Assembly (NCBI RefSeq): GCF_030344915.1
Contig: NZ_CP128233.1
Coordinates: forward strand, 1,922,001 to 1,986,000
Source: Neopusillimonas aromaticivorans
GTDB lineage: Bacteria > Pseudomonadota > Gammaproteobacteria > Burkholderiales > Burkholderiaceae_B
Reading direction: 5' to 3'
Length of the DNA stretch: 64,000 bases
Shown here: one piece after another, positions 22,785 through 32,019 of the stretch
Layout: every line of letters starts with the position of its first letter
Position numbering within the stretch: the first letter of the stretch is position 1
Translations under genes and position numbers: made by a program
Notes under the pieces: model-generated
Databases searched by the model: none
What the model was told of the DNA's origin: nothing
Seen by the model: the letters and a program-made list of their open reading frames with translations, nothing else

Positions 22785-23692
22785 TCAGGGTTTCGGCCTT
22801 CGCGTGATCGCGTTGGCTGAAATGCGCGTTTCACCGGGTGCGCTGTGCCACGATTTGGCGCGCCAGGCGTGGCCATAGGCGACTTCCAGGGTTAAATGAA
22901 TGGTGCCGTCAAGGTGGCGCTGCTTTTCCAGGGCATCGAGCAAACGCTGGCGCCATTGCCTTCCGACCAGGCCTGTGCGGCGCGCCGGGTGTGGGTTGCC
23001 GCCCAGATGTCTCAGGTCTTCAAGCAACTTTTCAGGGGTTCGGTAGGTCAGCGTAAGCGTTTCCTGATCCATGACAGGATCTGCAAAGCCCGATTCCACC
23101 AACAGATCGCCGAAATCGTGCATGTCAATGAATGCGGGCGTGGCTGTTTCGAGGCCTGCGCTGTGTAATGCACTGCGCAGTTCCTTGAATGTGGCGGGCC
23201 CCAGACACGAAAACATGACGACCCCGTCAGGTCGCAGCAAACGGCGCCATTCCGACAGCACGGCATGCGGCCGATCATGCCAATGCAAGGCCATGTTTGA
23301 CCAGATTAATGGGGTTTGTTCGGCCGGCAGGGGTACCGTGGCCATGTCGGCACACAGAAATTCTGTCTTTGGAACGGGTTTGTTGCGCAGCCGGTTCCAG
23401 AGCCCGAGTTTGCCAGCGTGACGTTCGCGGGCGATATCCAGCAGTGGATTGCAGTGGTCAATGCCGACGTAGCCCGCCGTGGGTAGCGCGCGCGCAGTGG
23501 TTCGATGGCGTGTCCTGCGCCACAGCCTGCGTCCAGCACGATATCAGGCGATACGCGGATATAGCTCAATCGCTGCAACATGCGCTGGGCAATTTCACCG
23601 TAGAGAAACTGGGCGGCATCAAGTGGGGTGCGTCGGGCGAACTGCAGCGCGACATGACGGGTGCTGACAGGGAGTGTGGGTAAGGATGACAT
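22785..23692 (-). CDS. bioC: BioC-like SAM-dependent methyltransferase, one frameshift
   Basis: Class I methyltransferase, about 302 residues after repair. It has the SAM motif DIVLDAGCGAGHAIEPL, the motif IV region MALHWHDRPHAVL and the post-motif RRLLRPDGVVMFSCLGPATF. The WSNMALHW / GVVMFSCLGP / TFKELR pattern resembles BioC, which methylates malonyl-ACP to open biotin synthesis. One C is missing on the coding strand in the run 23481-23483. No other bio genes are nearby, so another methyltransferase role is possible. It is divergent from comF, with a 78-base shared promoter region. Confidence 0.7.
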
Positions 23693-23770
23693 TATTGCGC
23701 GTACAGGCTTGGCGAATGGGCCGCCCCATGATCAGATAGACGGGTCAGACAGCAGATTCAGGGGGTAATT

Positions 23771-24511
23771 ATGGCGCATAGAACGTCGCTGCGCGAATGG
23801 TTCGGGGCGATTTTGGCCTGCTGCCCCGGTGATTGTCCTTTATGCGGCACACGCACTTCGGGCGGTCTGTTGTGCCCTGACTGCGAGCTTGAGGTGTGTC
23901 GCAGTCTTTTCGCCATGACGCCGCGTTGTGTCTGTTGCGCACTCGTGCTGGATCGTCATGGCGACTGTCCGGATTGTCGTGCCAGACAGCCGCACTATGA
24001 CCGCGTCATTGTTGCCTTCGATTATGCCTTTCCGGGTACCTTGCTGATTCATCAACTCAAGCGGCAGCGCCGGCTTCTGGTGGCAAGGGTGTTGTCCAGC
24101 CTGCTGGCGCATCAGGTGCAAGCCGGCTTTCCCGCGCTGGCGAACGATACAATGCTGCTGCCCGTTCCGGCCAGCCGAAATTCGTTGCGCGAGCGCGGGT
24201 TCAGCCCGGCCGCTGAAATCGCCCGACATCTGGGGCATGCACTGCGTTTGCCGTGTCGTACCGACGTCTTGTTCCGCCACCACGAATCTGCTCCCCAGAA
24301 ACAACAAGGGCGCCAGCAGCGGTTGGCCGGGGCCCTCGGGTTGTACGGGTGCAGTCGTGCCGTTGCAGGGTGTGACGTCGCTCTTGTCGACGATGTCATG
24401 ACAACCGGAGCCACACTGGATGGCATCGCGGCCGTGGTGCGTCAGGCCGGGGCACGTTCTGTGTGTGGTTTTGTTGTTGCTCGCACGCCTTTACGCGGGC
24501 GCACGGATTGA
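23771..24511 (+). CDS. comF: ComF-family phosphoribosyltransferase-like protein
   Basis: 246 residues. The N-terminal cysteine-rich zinc region has CPLCGTRTSGGLLCPDCE and CVCCALVLDRHGDCPDC. A phosphoribosyltransferase fold follows, with ALVDDVMTTGATLDG as the PRPP-binding loop and the family motif RNSLRERGFSPAAEIARHL. Members (ComF, GntX/YhgH) are linked to DNA uptake in naturally competent bacteria; with dprA in the same window, competence is plausible though not shown. It is followed by trmL after 16 bases. The frame is intact. Confidence 0.9.
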   Translation: MAHRTSLREWFGAILACCPGDCPLCGTRTSGGLLCPDCELEVCRSLFAMTPRCVCCALVLDRHGDCPDCRARQPHYDRVIVAFDYAFPGTLLIHQLKRQRRLLVARVLSSLLAHQVQAGFPALANDTMLLPVPASRNSLRERGFSPAAEIARHLGHALRLPCRTDVLFRHHESAPQKQQGRQQRLAGALGLYGCSRAVAGCDVALVDDVMTTGATLDGIAAVVRQAGARSVCGFVVARTPLRGRTD

Positions 24512-24527
24512 ACCTTTGGTGAATTGA

Positions 24528-24998
24528 ATGTTTCATATTGTTTTGGTTTCCCCTGAAATTCCGCCCAATACGGGTAATGTCATCCGGCTTGCGGCCAATA
24601 CCGGTGCTCAGCTGCATTTGGTCAGGCCGCTGGGGTTTGAGCTTGATGACAAGCGGTTACGCCGGGCAGGTCTTGACTATCATGAGTGGGCCGACGTCAA
24701 GGTACATGACAGTTTGCAGCAGGCCTTTGATGTTATTGGGGGCGACCCTTTACGACGGTTTGCCCTGACGACACGGGGTCAGTCCCGACTTGGCAGTTGC
24801 CTGTTCTTGCCCGCCGATGTGTTCGTTTTTGGGTGTGAGACCGCAGGTCTTTCTGCAGAGCAGCTGGCGTTGTTTGGGCCGAAACAGCGATTGCGCCTGC
24901 CCATGCGTCCACAGCAGCGAAGCCTTAATTTGTCCAATGCGGTTGCGGTTACCGTGTACGAGGCGTGGCGTCAGCAGGGGTACGACGGTAGCGTGTAG
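24528..24998 (+). CDS. trmL: tRNA (cytidine/uridine-34-2'-O)-methyltransferase TrmL
   Basis: Minimal SPOUT methyltransferase of 156 residues that 2'-O-methylates the wobble base of tRNA-Leu. Trefoil-knot motifs: SPEIPPNTGNVIRLAANTGA, HLVRPLGFELDDKRLRRAGL, VFGCETAGLS, and the C-terminal LPMRPQQRSLNLSNAVAVTV. It lies downstream of comF in the same direction and meets gpsA tail to tail with a 3-base gap. The frame is intact. Confidence 0.95.
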   Translation: MFHIVLVSPEIPPNTGNVIRLAANTGAQLHLVRPLGFELDDKRLRRAGLDYHEWADVKVHDSLQQAFDVIGGDPLRRFALTTRGQSRLGSCLFLPADVFVFGCETAGLSAEQLALFGPKQRLRLPMRPQQRSLNLSNAVAVTVYEAWRQQGYDGSV

Positions 24999-25001
24999 TG
25001 C

Positions 25002-26066
25002 TTATGGGGCAGGTTGCCCGGAGGTTTCAGGTTTTGCCTCGCGCGATAGCAGGCCCGATACAGCTTCGTGAGGCGCCAGCCCGTTGAACAAGACGCTGCA
25101 AACCGCCTGGGTAATGGGCAGCTCGATACCCTGTTTTTGTCCCAGCGCAAGGGCCGCACGGGCACAGCGTACCCCTTCTGCAGTCATGCCGTTGGCCAGA
25201 ATGTCCGGCAGGGTCCGCCCCTGGCCGATGGCCAAACCCACCTGCCGGTTGCGCGATAACGGACCGGTTGCCGTCAGTACCAGATCACCCAGACCGGTCA
25301 GGCCTGAAAAGGTTTCCGGGTTGCCACCCAGCGCGACGCCCAGGCGCTGGATTTCTGCCAGGCCTCGCGTGATGAGCGCAGCCCTGGCGTTGGTTCCCAG
25401 TGCCAGCCCGTCACAGATGCCGCAGGCGATCGCAATCACATTTTTAAGGGCGCCACCCACTTCAACGCCGATAACGTCGGAACTGTTGTAAATGCGTGCG
25501 GTGGTACCGTGCAAGGCCAGAGTTGTGCTTGCGATGACCCGGCTGCTCGTACTGGCGACCGTGAGCGCCACGGGCAGGCCCTGAGCGACCTCGCGGGCAA
25601 ACGAGGGGCCCGATATCACGCCAAGCCCTAGTCCGTCCAGGTGCCCGAGTGCCGCCTGAACAACCTCATGGGGCAGACGGCTGCTGTCTTGTTCAAAGCC
25701 TTTGCAGGTCCAGACGAGGCTGAGGCCGGCGTAGCTGTGGTGCGCCAGCCGCGAAGCCAGGTCATTGCAGAGTTGGGCCAGCCCGGCTACGGGTACGCCA
25801 AGAATGATCAAACCCGGATTGTCTGCGTCAGTGACGGCATGGGCTATGGCCTCGTCCAGGCATGTCGTTGCCGTCAGGGAGAGTGGCAAGACAATGTCTG
25901 GCAAATAGCGCGGGTTCTGGTGGGTTGCATTGATGGTGTCAACCTGCTGCGCATTGCGCGCCCATAGCAGGACATTGGCGTTGGTGCAGGCCAGCGCTGC
26001 CAGGGCTGTACCCCAGCTACCGGCCCCAAGAACGCTGACGCTTAATGGCGCAGAAGGTAATGACAC
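25002..26066 (-). CDS. gpsA: NAD(P)-dependent glycerol-3-phosphate dehydrogenase
   Basis: Makes sn-glycerol 3-phosphate for phospholipid synthesis. The Rossmann motif VLGAGSWGTALA is at residues 10-21. Downstream family motifs are ISGPSFAREVAQGLP, the active-site VGGALKNVIAIACGICDGL (catalytic Lys) and LTGLGDLVLTATGPLSRNR. It has 354 residues, slightly long because of a C-terminal tail. It is last in the unit rhodanese-grxC-secB-gpsA, an arrangement conserved across proteobacteria, 5 bases after secB. The frame is intact. Confidence 0.96.
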   Translation of the reverse strand: MSLPSAPLSVSVLGAGSWGTALAALACTNANVLLWARNAQQVDTINATHQNPRYLPDIVLPLSLTATTCLDEAIAHAVTDADNPGLIILGVPVAGLAQLCNDLASRLAHHSYAGLSLVWTCKGFEQDSSRLPHEVVQAALGHLDGLGLGVISGPSFAREVAQGLPVALTVASTSSRVIASTTLALHGTTARIYNSSDVIGVEVGGALKNVIAIACGICDGLALGTNARAALITRGLAEIQRLGVALGGNPETFSGLTGLGDLVLTATGPLSRNRQVGLAIGQGRTLPDILANGMTAEGVRCARAALALGQKQGIELPITQAVCSVLFNGLAPHEAVSGLLSREAKPETSGQPAP

Positions 26067-26071
26067 GATGT

Positions 26072-26577
26072 TTACTGGCGTGTTGCGCCCGGAGGCAGTT
26101 CAATGCTTGATTGCTGGGCTTCAACCAGTTGCGCCAGACGTTGCTCGTAGAGCGCCTGGAAGTTGACTTCGGCCAGGTGCAGGGCGGGCAACGTGGTGCG
26201 AGTGATGGCATCGGCCACCGTGGCGCGCAGGTAGGGGTAAAGCATGGTGGGGCACACGATGCCCAGTAGCGGATCGAGCTGTTCTTCCGGGATATTGGCA
26301 GCCTCAAAGATGCCTGCCTGGGTCGCTTCGATGAGATACAGGGTTTTATCCTGGATCTTGGTGGTGACCGTTACCGTAACCGTTGATTCATAGATGGTTT
26401 CCGCCAGGCGCTGACCGCCGACGTTGATGGTGACTTCAACGCTCGGGCCTTCCTGTTCCAGGAAAATTTGCGGTGCGTTGGGCATCTCGAGGAGAGATCT
26501 TTGACGTAGGTACGTTGCAGATTGAACGCGGGGTCCTGGTTGTTGTTGCCTTGAGCGGCTTGGTCCTGATCGGCCAT
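26072..26577 (-). CDS. secB: protein-export chaperone SecB, one frameshift
   Basis: Tetrameric cytoplasmic chaperone that keeps preproteins unfolded and hands them to SecA. The N-terminus MADQDQAAQG leads into the QRTYVKDLSLEMPNAP segment. The core includes VEVTINVGGQRL, FEAANIPEEQLDPLLG and the signature CPTMLYPYLRATVADAITRT. One base (C on the coding strand) is missing near 26491-26492, between KDLS and LEMPN; repair gives about 168 residues. Start ATG at 26577. Operon with grxC upstream and gpsA downstream. Confidence 0.95.
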
Positions 26578-26633
26578 TTGTCTTCCTGTAAGTCGTTGTT
26601 GATTATGCGGCCAATGTGTGGCCGCAAAGGATT

Positions 26634-26891
26634 TTACGCGTTCAGCAGCGGCATCAGCCCGCCGGCGCGGTCGAGGGCAGCCAGGTCGTCGTAACCGCCG
26701 ACGTGGGTGTCATCAATGAAAATCTGTGGCACAGTGCGGCGATTGGTGCGAGCCATCATGGCGTCCCGTTGCGAGGGGTCTGTGTCGATACGGATTTTCT
26801 GGATTTCGGTGACGCCGCGTTGCTTGAGCAACATTTCTGCGCGAACACAGAATGGGCAGACGGCAGTGCAGTACATGGTAACGATAGCCAC
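26634..26891 (-). CDS. grxC: glutaredoxin 3
   Basis: Thiol-disulfide oxidoreductase of 85 residues. The active site CPFC is in MYCTAVCPFCVRAEMLL, and the glutathione-binding TVPQIFIDD motif with the cis-Pro and GGYDDLAALD follows. It is the usual length for GrxC. It lies between the rhodanese and secB genes, the conserved gene order of this cluster. The frame is intact. Confidence 0.95.
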   Translation of the reverse strand: MAIVTMYCTAVCPFCVRAEMLLKQRGVTEIQKIRIDTDPSQRDAMMARTNRRTVPQIFIDDTHVGGYDDLAALDRAGGLMPLLNA

Positions 26892-26927
26892 GGTTTTCCT
26901 TTCGTGCGTTGGGTATGTTGCTGGGTA

Positions 26928-27341
26928 TCAGTGTTTGCCGGAGGTCGGCATGCCGGCTTCTACCCACTTGGTCAGGCCGCCTTCCAGGCTGACCACGTGT
27001 TCAAAGCCGCTTTTACGCAGCTTGTTGGCGGCGCCGACCGAAATGCGACCGTGGTCACAAAACACGATAAGCGGCTTGTCTTTGGGCAGGGTGTTGATTT
27101 TGGCGTCGATGTCGGCCAGCGGAATATTGCGGGCCTGGGCGATGGTGCCGGCTTTGAAGCGGTCGTGCGGGCGGACATCGATGAAAATGCCGTTGTTCTG
27201 GTTGCTCAGGCGCACGGCTTCGGAAACCGGGGCGACAGTGGCGCGACTGCCCCGCATGAGGGTAGGCCACAGCAGCATCAGGCCGGAAACGATGGCAATC
27301 AGTAAAATATAGAGGTTGTTGTCACTAAGAATGAAATCCAC
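26928..27341 (-). CDS. membrane-anchored rhodanese-like protein
   Basis: 137 residues: an N-terminal membrane anchor (NNLYILLIAIVSGLMLLWPT) followed by one rhodanese domain (GIFIDVRPHDRFKAGTIAQA ... GGLTKWVEAGMP). The candidate catalytic Cys is in VFCDHGRISVGAA, a loop with the usual size for sulfurtransferases but without the common CRSG pattern. It belongs to the YibN-like group found beside grxC-secB. Its sulfur donor and acceptor are unknown. The frame is intact. Confidence 0.88.
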   Translation of the reverse strand: MDFILSDNNLYILLIAIVSGLMLLWPTLMRGSRATVAPVSEAVRLSNQNNGIFIDVRPHDRFKAGTIAQARNIPLADIDAKINTLPKDKPLIVFCDHGRISVGAANKLRKSGFEHVVSLEGGLTKWVEAGMPTSGKH

Positions 27342-27430
27342 GATGTGTTCCAGGTTGAGGCTTCAAGAAGTCGATATTTACCAAGATTATAAAATGGACA
27401 CGATAATTCAACTTTTAGGTCTTTTTTGTC

Positions 27431-28183
27431 ATGCATAAACTCGTACTCATGCGCCACGGCGAAAGCCAATGGAACCTCGAAAACCGATTCACTGGCTGGA
27501 CTGACGTCGATCTGACGGAAACCGGGCGCGAACAGGCCCGCAAAGCCGGCGAGCTGCTCAAGAAGGAAGGCTTTGAGTTCGACATCGCCTTTTCGTCGGT
27601 TCTTAAACGCGCTATCCGTACGCTCTGGATTACCCTTGACGCCATGGATGCCATGCACACGCCGGTGGGTCTGAACTGGCGCCTGAATGAACGTCATTAC
27701 GGCGCATTGCAGGGCTTGAACAAAGCTGAAACGGCAGCCAAGTACGGGGACGATCAGGTGCTGGTCTGGCGTCGTGCCTATGCCATCGCGCCCAATCCGC
27801 TAGAGCGCGATGATCCCCGTCATCCGCGATTCGACAAGCGGTATTCGAAGATCCCGGCAGATCAGCTGCCGGCAACCGAGTGTCTGAAAGACACTGTCGA
27901 TCGCGTGGTTCCTTTCTGGAATGACTCCATCGCACCGGCCCTGCGCTCCGGCCGTAGTGTTCTTGTGGCGGCTCATGGCAACAGTTTGCGTGCATTGATC
28001 AAACACCTTGACGGTATTTCCGATGACGATATCGTCGGTGTCAATATTCCCACCGGCCAGCCGCTGGTCTACGAACTCGACGATGACCTGAAACCCATTC
28101 GTCATTATTATCTGGGCGATGCCGCTGAAATCGAAGCCGCAATGGCAGCGGTGGCGGCACAAGGCAAAGCCAAAAAGGAATAA
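27431..28183 (+). CDS. gpmA: 2,3-bisphosphoglycerate-dependent phosphoglycerate mutase
   Basis: Glycolytic enzyme interconverting 3- and 2-phosphoglycerate. The phosphohistidine motif LMRHGESQWN is at residues 7-16, followed by NRFTGWTDVDLTETG, the ERHYGALQGLNK signature and the second catalytic His in VLVAAHGNSLRALIKHL. It has 250 residues, typical. It begins a likely operon gpmA-envC-ctpA-moeB (gaps of 5 and about 31 bases, then an overlap). The frame is intact. Confidence 0.97.
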   Translation: MHKLVLMRHGESQWNLENRFTGWTDVDLTETGREQARKAGELLKKEGFEFDIAFSSVLKRAIRTLWITLDAMDAMHTPVGLNWRLNERHYGALQGLNKAETAAKYGDDQVLVWRRAYAIAPNPLERDDPRHPRFDKRYSKIPADQLPATECLKDTVDRVVPFWNDSIAPALRSGRSVLVAAHGNSLRALIKHLDGISDDDIVGVNIPTGQPLVYELDDDLKPIRHYYLGDAAEIEAAMAAVAAQGKAKKE

Positions 28184-28188
28184 GCATC

Positions 28189-29719
28189 ATGCGGCGTGCG
28201 CTCGGTTGCGCGATGTTGGTCCTTTGGTCGGGCGTCGTGTCGGGCAATCAGTCCTCCGAGGCCTTGAAGGCCCGGCAGGCCGAGGCGCGCCGTCAGCAGG
28301 CAGAGGTGCAGGAACGCATTTCTGCCCTGCAAAAGAAATCGACCGGCAAACGGTCTCTCGAGCCGATGCGGCAACTGCGCTGCGTGAATCCGAGACGGCC
28401 ATCTCCAACCTGAATCGTCGGCTCGACGAACTGGTTGGGCAAGACAAGGCCATGCGTGCCGATCTGGCGTCGCTGGCCGAAAAATTTCGCAAGGGCGCTC
28501 CGAGGTCAAACGCCAGCAGGCCGAGCTCGCTGACCAGTTGCGGGCGCAGTATGCCAGTGGCCTGTCGCCCTGGACCGCCCTTTTGTCCGGCGAAGACCCT
28601 CAGCAAATTGGCCGCGAGCTCAGCTATCTGGCTTATGTTTCACAGGCTCAGGCCGATGCGGTGCGCGCGCTGGATGACGGGGTGAAAAAACTGGCGCAGC
28701 TTCAGGCGTCGCGTACCCGTCGTCAGGTCGAACTGAAGGCGCTGACGGAAGAAACCGAACAAAAGAAAACAGAACTTGAAGCACAGCAAGCCGAACGTCA
28801 GAAGGTTCTGGCGCGCATTGAGGCCGACTTGAAGCAGCAGCAGGCTCAGTCGATAACACTGGAACGCAACGAGAAGCGTCTTGAATCGCTGGTCGATGGT
28901 TTGCAGACTGAAATCGCACGCCAGCAGGAAGCCGAGCGCATTGCGCGTGAAAAACGTGCTGCTGAGGCGGCGCGTCGGGCACAGCTGGCCCGCGAAAAAG
29001 CGGAACGCGAACGCCGTGAGGCCGAAACCCGTGCCCGAGAGGCGCAGGAAGCCGCAGAGCGTGCGCGTTTGCAGGCTGAACCGGTGAAGGTGTCCCCTGA
29101 GGAAGGGGTTGTCACTGTTCAAGCGGAAGATGTTGAGGCCAGTCGTGTGCCCGAAGCGGACGCGGGCAAGGCTTCTCAAGGTGCAACGCAGACGCCGTCA
29201 CCCGCCGCGCCTGAGGCACGTCCGGCGGTTCCTGCACCTGCTCCGCCGTCGCCGGCCAAGCCCGAGGCACGTGCGCCCGAACCTGAATCTGAAGTCGCTG
29301 ATGAGTCCGATGCGGAACCTGTCGCTCCATCCGGTGGTCTGAGCAAAAACATGGCGCCACCGGTAAAGGGTGAAATCCAGGGGCGGTTTGGCATGGCCCG
29401 CCCCGATGGCGGTGTCTGGCGCGGTATCGTGTTGCGTGCCCCCGAGGGCACCCGGGTGCGTCCGGTAGCCTCAGGCAAGGTGGCATATGCCGGTTGGTTC
29501 AACGGGTTTGGTAATCTTATGGTCATCGATCACGGGCAAGGTTTTCTTACGGTGTATGCGTATAACCAAAGCCTGTTGCGTCAGGTCGGCGATGTCGTGC
29601 GGCCCTCTGACGCGATTGCCACGGTCGGGGCAACCGGCGGTCAGGTTGAGTCCGGTCTATACTTCGAAATCCGGCAAAACGGCAAGCCCGTCAATCCGCA
29701 GCTTTGGTTGAAACGCTAG
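28189..29719 (+). CDS. envC: EnvC-like murein hydrolase activator, two frameshifts
   Basis: Periplasmic protein of about 510 residues after repair. A short signal-like N-terminus is followed by a long coiled coil (roughly 20-260, rich in Q, E, A, R), then a Pro/Ala/Glu-rich linker (about 290-370) and a C-terminal LytM/M23 domain. The LytM metal ligands are lost: the H-x3-D site reads WRGIVL, and the H-x-H site reads LYFEIR. It therefore probably activates amidases, not cuts murein, as EnvC does. One A is missing in 28331-28334 and one G in 28493-28495. It lies between gpmA and ctpA. Confidence 0.87.
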
Positions 29720-29750
29720 CGCGTCAATTCGTTTACATACAGGAATGTGC

Positions 29751-31259
29751 ATGAGCACTCGCAAATTTGGACGGTTCGGTCTGGTCATGATGGGGGCGAT
29801 CGGTGGTGTACTGGTCAGCCTTGGAATTTCGGCAGTCGCCCAGCGTGGTGAGCCCCTGCCCTTGCGGGAACTGCAGCAGTTTGCCAATGTGTTTTCGGCT
29901 ATCAAGTCCAGTTATGTTGAGCCGCTCACTGATCAAGAGCTCATGAACGAAGCCATCAAGGGTTTGTTTAACGACCTCGACCCGCATTCCGCCTACCTCG
30001 ACCCGGAAGCCTTCAAGGAAATGGAGGCCATTACACAGGGCGGTTTTGGCGGTCTGGGCATTGAAATCGGCAGCGAAGACGGCATGCCCAAGGTGATTGC
30101 TCCTATTGAAGACACCCCTGCAGCGCGTGCAGGTATTTTGTCGGGTGACCTGATCACTCACATTGACGGCCAACCGACCAAGGGCATGACGCTCAGCGAA
30201 GCGATCAAGCTTATGCGCGGTGAGCCGCAAACGCCTATCGTGCTGACGATCCAGCGTGCCGGTCAGGACAAGCCGCTGGTGGTGAAAATCGTGCGCGATA
30301 TGATCAAAGTGCGCAGTGTGCGCAGCAAAATGTTGCCGGACGATATCGGGTATGTGCGTATCGCCCAGTTCCAGGAGCGCACCGTTTCTGACCTTGCGCG
30401 CCAGTTGCGCGAGCTGAATGGCGGCAAGACACCCAAAGGTCTGGTCCTCGATTTGCGCAACGACCCGGGCGGGTTGCTTGATGCAGCCATCGGTGTGTCG
30501 TCGGCATTCCTGAAGCCTGATGTCCTGGTGGTTTCCACCAAAGGGCGGATCCCGTCATCCAATCGCGAATTCCATGCTAAACCCGTCAATTATGTGCGGA
30601 GTTTCAGTGGGGTTTCGAACAGTGATGTCGCCTTTCCCGAATGGGCAAAAACCGTTCCGATGGTTGTCCTGATCAATGTGGGTTCTGCTTCGGCCTCTGA
30701 AATTGTTGCCGGTGCACTGCAAGACCATGCCCGTGCCAAAGTATTGGGGAACCGCTCGTTCGGTAAAGGCTCTGTGCAAAGTGTGCTGCCGCTTACCGAA
30801 GACTCTGGCATTAAATTGACCACAGCGCTGTATTACACCCCCAAGGGCCGTTCGATTCAGGCGACCGGGGTTGAGCCCGACATCGTTGTGGATGACACCG
30901 CACAGGGTAACCTGTTCCGTATTCCACGCGAGGCCGATTTGCAGCATCATTTGTCCAATGGTTCGTCAGCCCCCGAGGTTGTCACACCGCAGGAAGATGA
31001 TGAAACCATGGCGCCGCCCGATGCCAAGATGTTCGAGTTCGGCGGTACCGATGATTTCCAGCTGCGGCAGGCCATCAACCTGTTGCAGGGTCGTCCGACC
31101 AAAAAGAACGAAGTCGTGGCCAAGGCACCTGACACTGAAAAAAATGACAGCGCTGCCGTAGCGCCGGCAGCAGGTGGGACGCGTGTCACCGACGGGCTCT
31201 CCGTTGATGGTGTTGAGCGTTATCGTGTGACCCCCGAGGGGATGACCAAGGTACGCTGA
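29751..31259 (+). CDS. ctpA: carboxyl-terminal processing protease (S41 family)
   Basis: Periplasmic serine protease of 502 residues. It has an N-terminal signal/anchor (GLVMMGAIGGVLVSLGISAV), a PDZ domain (GLGIEIGSEDGMPKVIAPIE and DGQPTKGMTLSEAIKLMRGE), and the S41 catalytic core with Ser in GSASASEIVAGALQD and Lys in NRSFGKGSVQSV. The C-terminal tail is acidic and low in complexity. ATG 29751 is preferred over 29745 because AGGAA sits 6 bases before it. Downstream moeB-like gene overlaps its stop by 1 base (TGATG). The frame is intact. Confidence 0.94.
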   Translation: MSTRKFGRFGLVMMGAIGGVLVSLGISAVAQRGEPLPLRELQQFANVFSAIKSSYVEPLTDQELMNEAIKGLFNDLDPHSAYLDPEAFKEMEAITQGGFGGLGIEIGSEDGMPKVIAPIEDTPAARAGILSGDLITHIDGQPTKGMTLSEAIKLMRGEPQTPIVLTIQRAGQDKPLVVKIVRDMIKVRSVRSKMLPDDIGYVRIAQFQERTVSDLARQLRELNGGKTPKGLVLDLRNDPGGLLDAAIGVSSAFLKPDVLVVSTKGRIPSSNREFHAKPVNYVRSFSGVSNSDVAFPEWAKTVPMVVLINVGSASASEIVAGALQDHARAKVLGNRSFGKGSVQSVLPLTEDSGIKLTTALYYTPKGRSIQATGVEPDIVVDDTAQGNLFRIPREADLQHHLSNGSSAPEVVTPQEDDETMAPPDAKMFEFGGTDDFQLRQAINLLQGRPTKKNEVVAKAPDTEKNDSAAVAPAAGGTRVTDGLSVDGVERYRVTPEGMTKVR

Positions 31260-32018
31260 TGGATGACGCCCAGTTGCTGCGGTATGCCCGGCATATCCTT
31301 CTGGATGAGCTGGGTATCGAAGGCCAGCAAAAGTTGTTGGCAGCGCGTGTGCTGGTTGTTGGCGCGGGGGTTGGGCTCGCCGGTCGCCATGTATCTGGCC
31401 GCAGCGGGTGTCGGGCATCTGGTGCTGGCCGATGACGATGTCGTCGATATCGGTAACCTGCAACGCCAGATCATGCACCATACCGCAAGCCTTGACCGCG
31501 CCAAGGCCTTGTCCGGTCGTGATGCCCTGTTGGCCATTAACCCTGGAATTGTGGTCGAGCCGTTGGTTCAGCGGCTTGATGATGCCGCATTGTCGAGCAT
31601 TATTGCGACGGTCGATCTGGTGCTGGACTGTTGCGACAACTTCCGCACCCGGCATGCGGTGAACCGCGCCTGTGTCCAGCATGGAAAACCACTGGTTTCG
31701 GGCGCAGCGATTCGTTTTTCCGGCCAGGTCAGCGTGTTTGATCTGCGTAATCGCACCAACCCGTGCTACCACTGCTTGTTTCCCGAGGCGGATGACGCCG
31801 AAGAGCTGCGCTGTGCGACCACGGGCGTCCTCGGTCCACTGGTGGGTATCATCGGCAGCATGCAGGCGGCCGAAGCGATCAAGGTGATCACCGGTATGGG
31901 AGATCCGTTGGTGGGGAGGCTGCAGAGCCTGGATGCCTTGACCATGAATTGGCATCAGATTCGCTACCGTAAAGACCCGGGTTGCGAGGTGTGTGGCTCG
32001 GCTGTGGGTGCAGGTTAG
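31259..32018 (+). CDS. moeB: ThiF/MoeB/HesA-family adenylyltransferase, frame disturbed
   Basis: E1-like enzyme that adenylates the C-terminus of a ubiquitin-like sulfur carrier (MoaD or ThiS). N-terminal LLRYARHILLDELGIEGQQK, the nucleotide-binding GAGGLGSPVAMYL motif, then DDDVVDIGNLQRQ. Zinc cysteines are in NPCYHCLFPE and CEVCGS, and a candidate catalytic Cys lies in ELRCATTGVLGPL. Around 31366-31372 the frame moves by +1: a loss of one G and one T restores the consensus GAGGLGSP exactly; an extra base is the alternative. About 253 residues. No rhodanese domain. MoeB versus ThiF cannot be decided, though thi genes lie elsewhere in this window. Confidence 0.83.
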
Positions 32019-32019
32019 C

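Noticed and set aside
26616..27305. 229-codon plus-strand frame across grxC and the rhodanese gene
   Set aside because: Antisense to two genes with clear active sites and conserved order; no domain in the translation.
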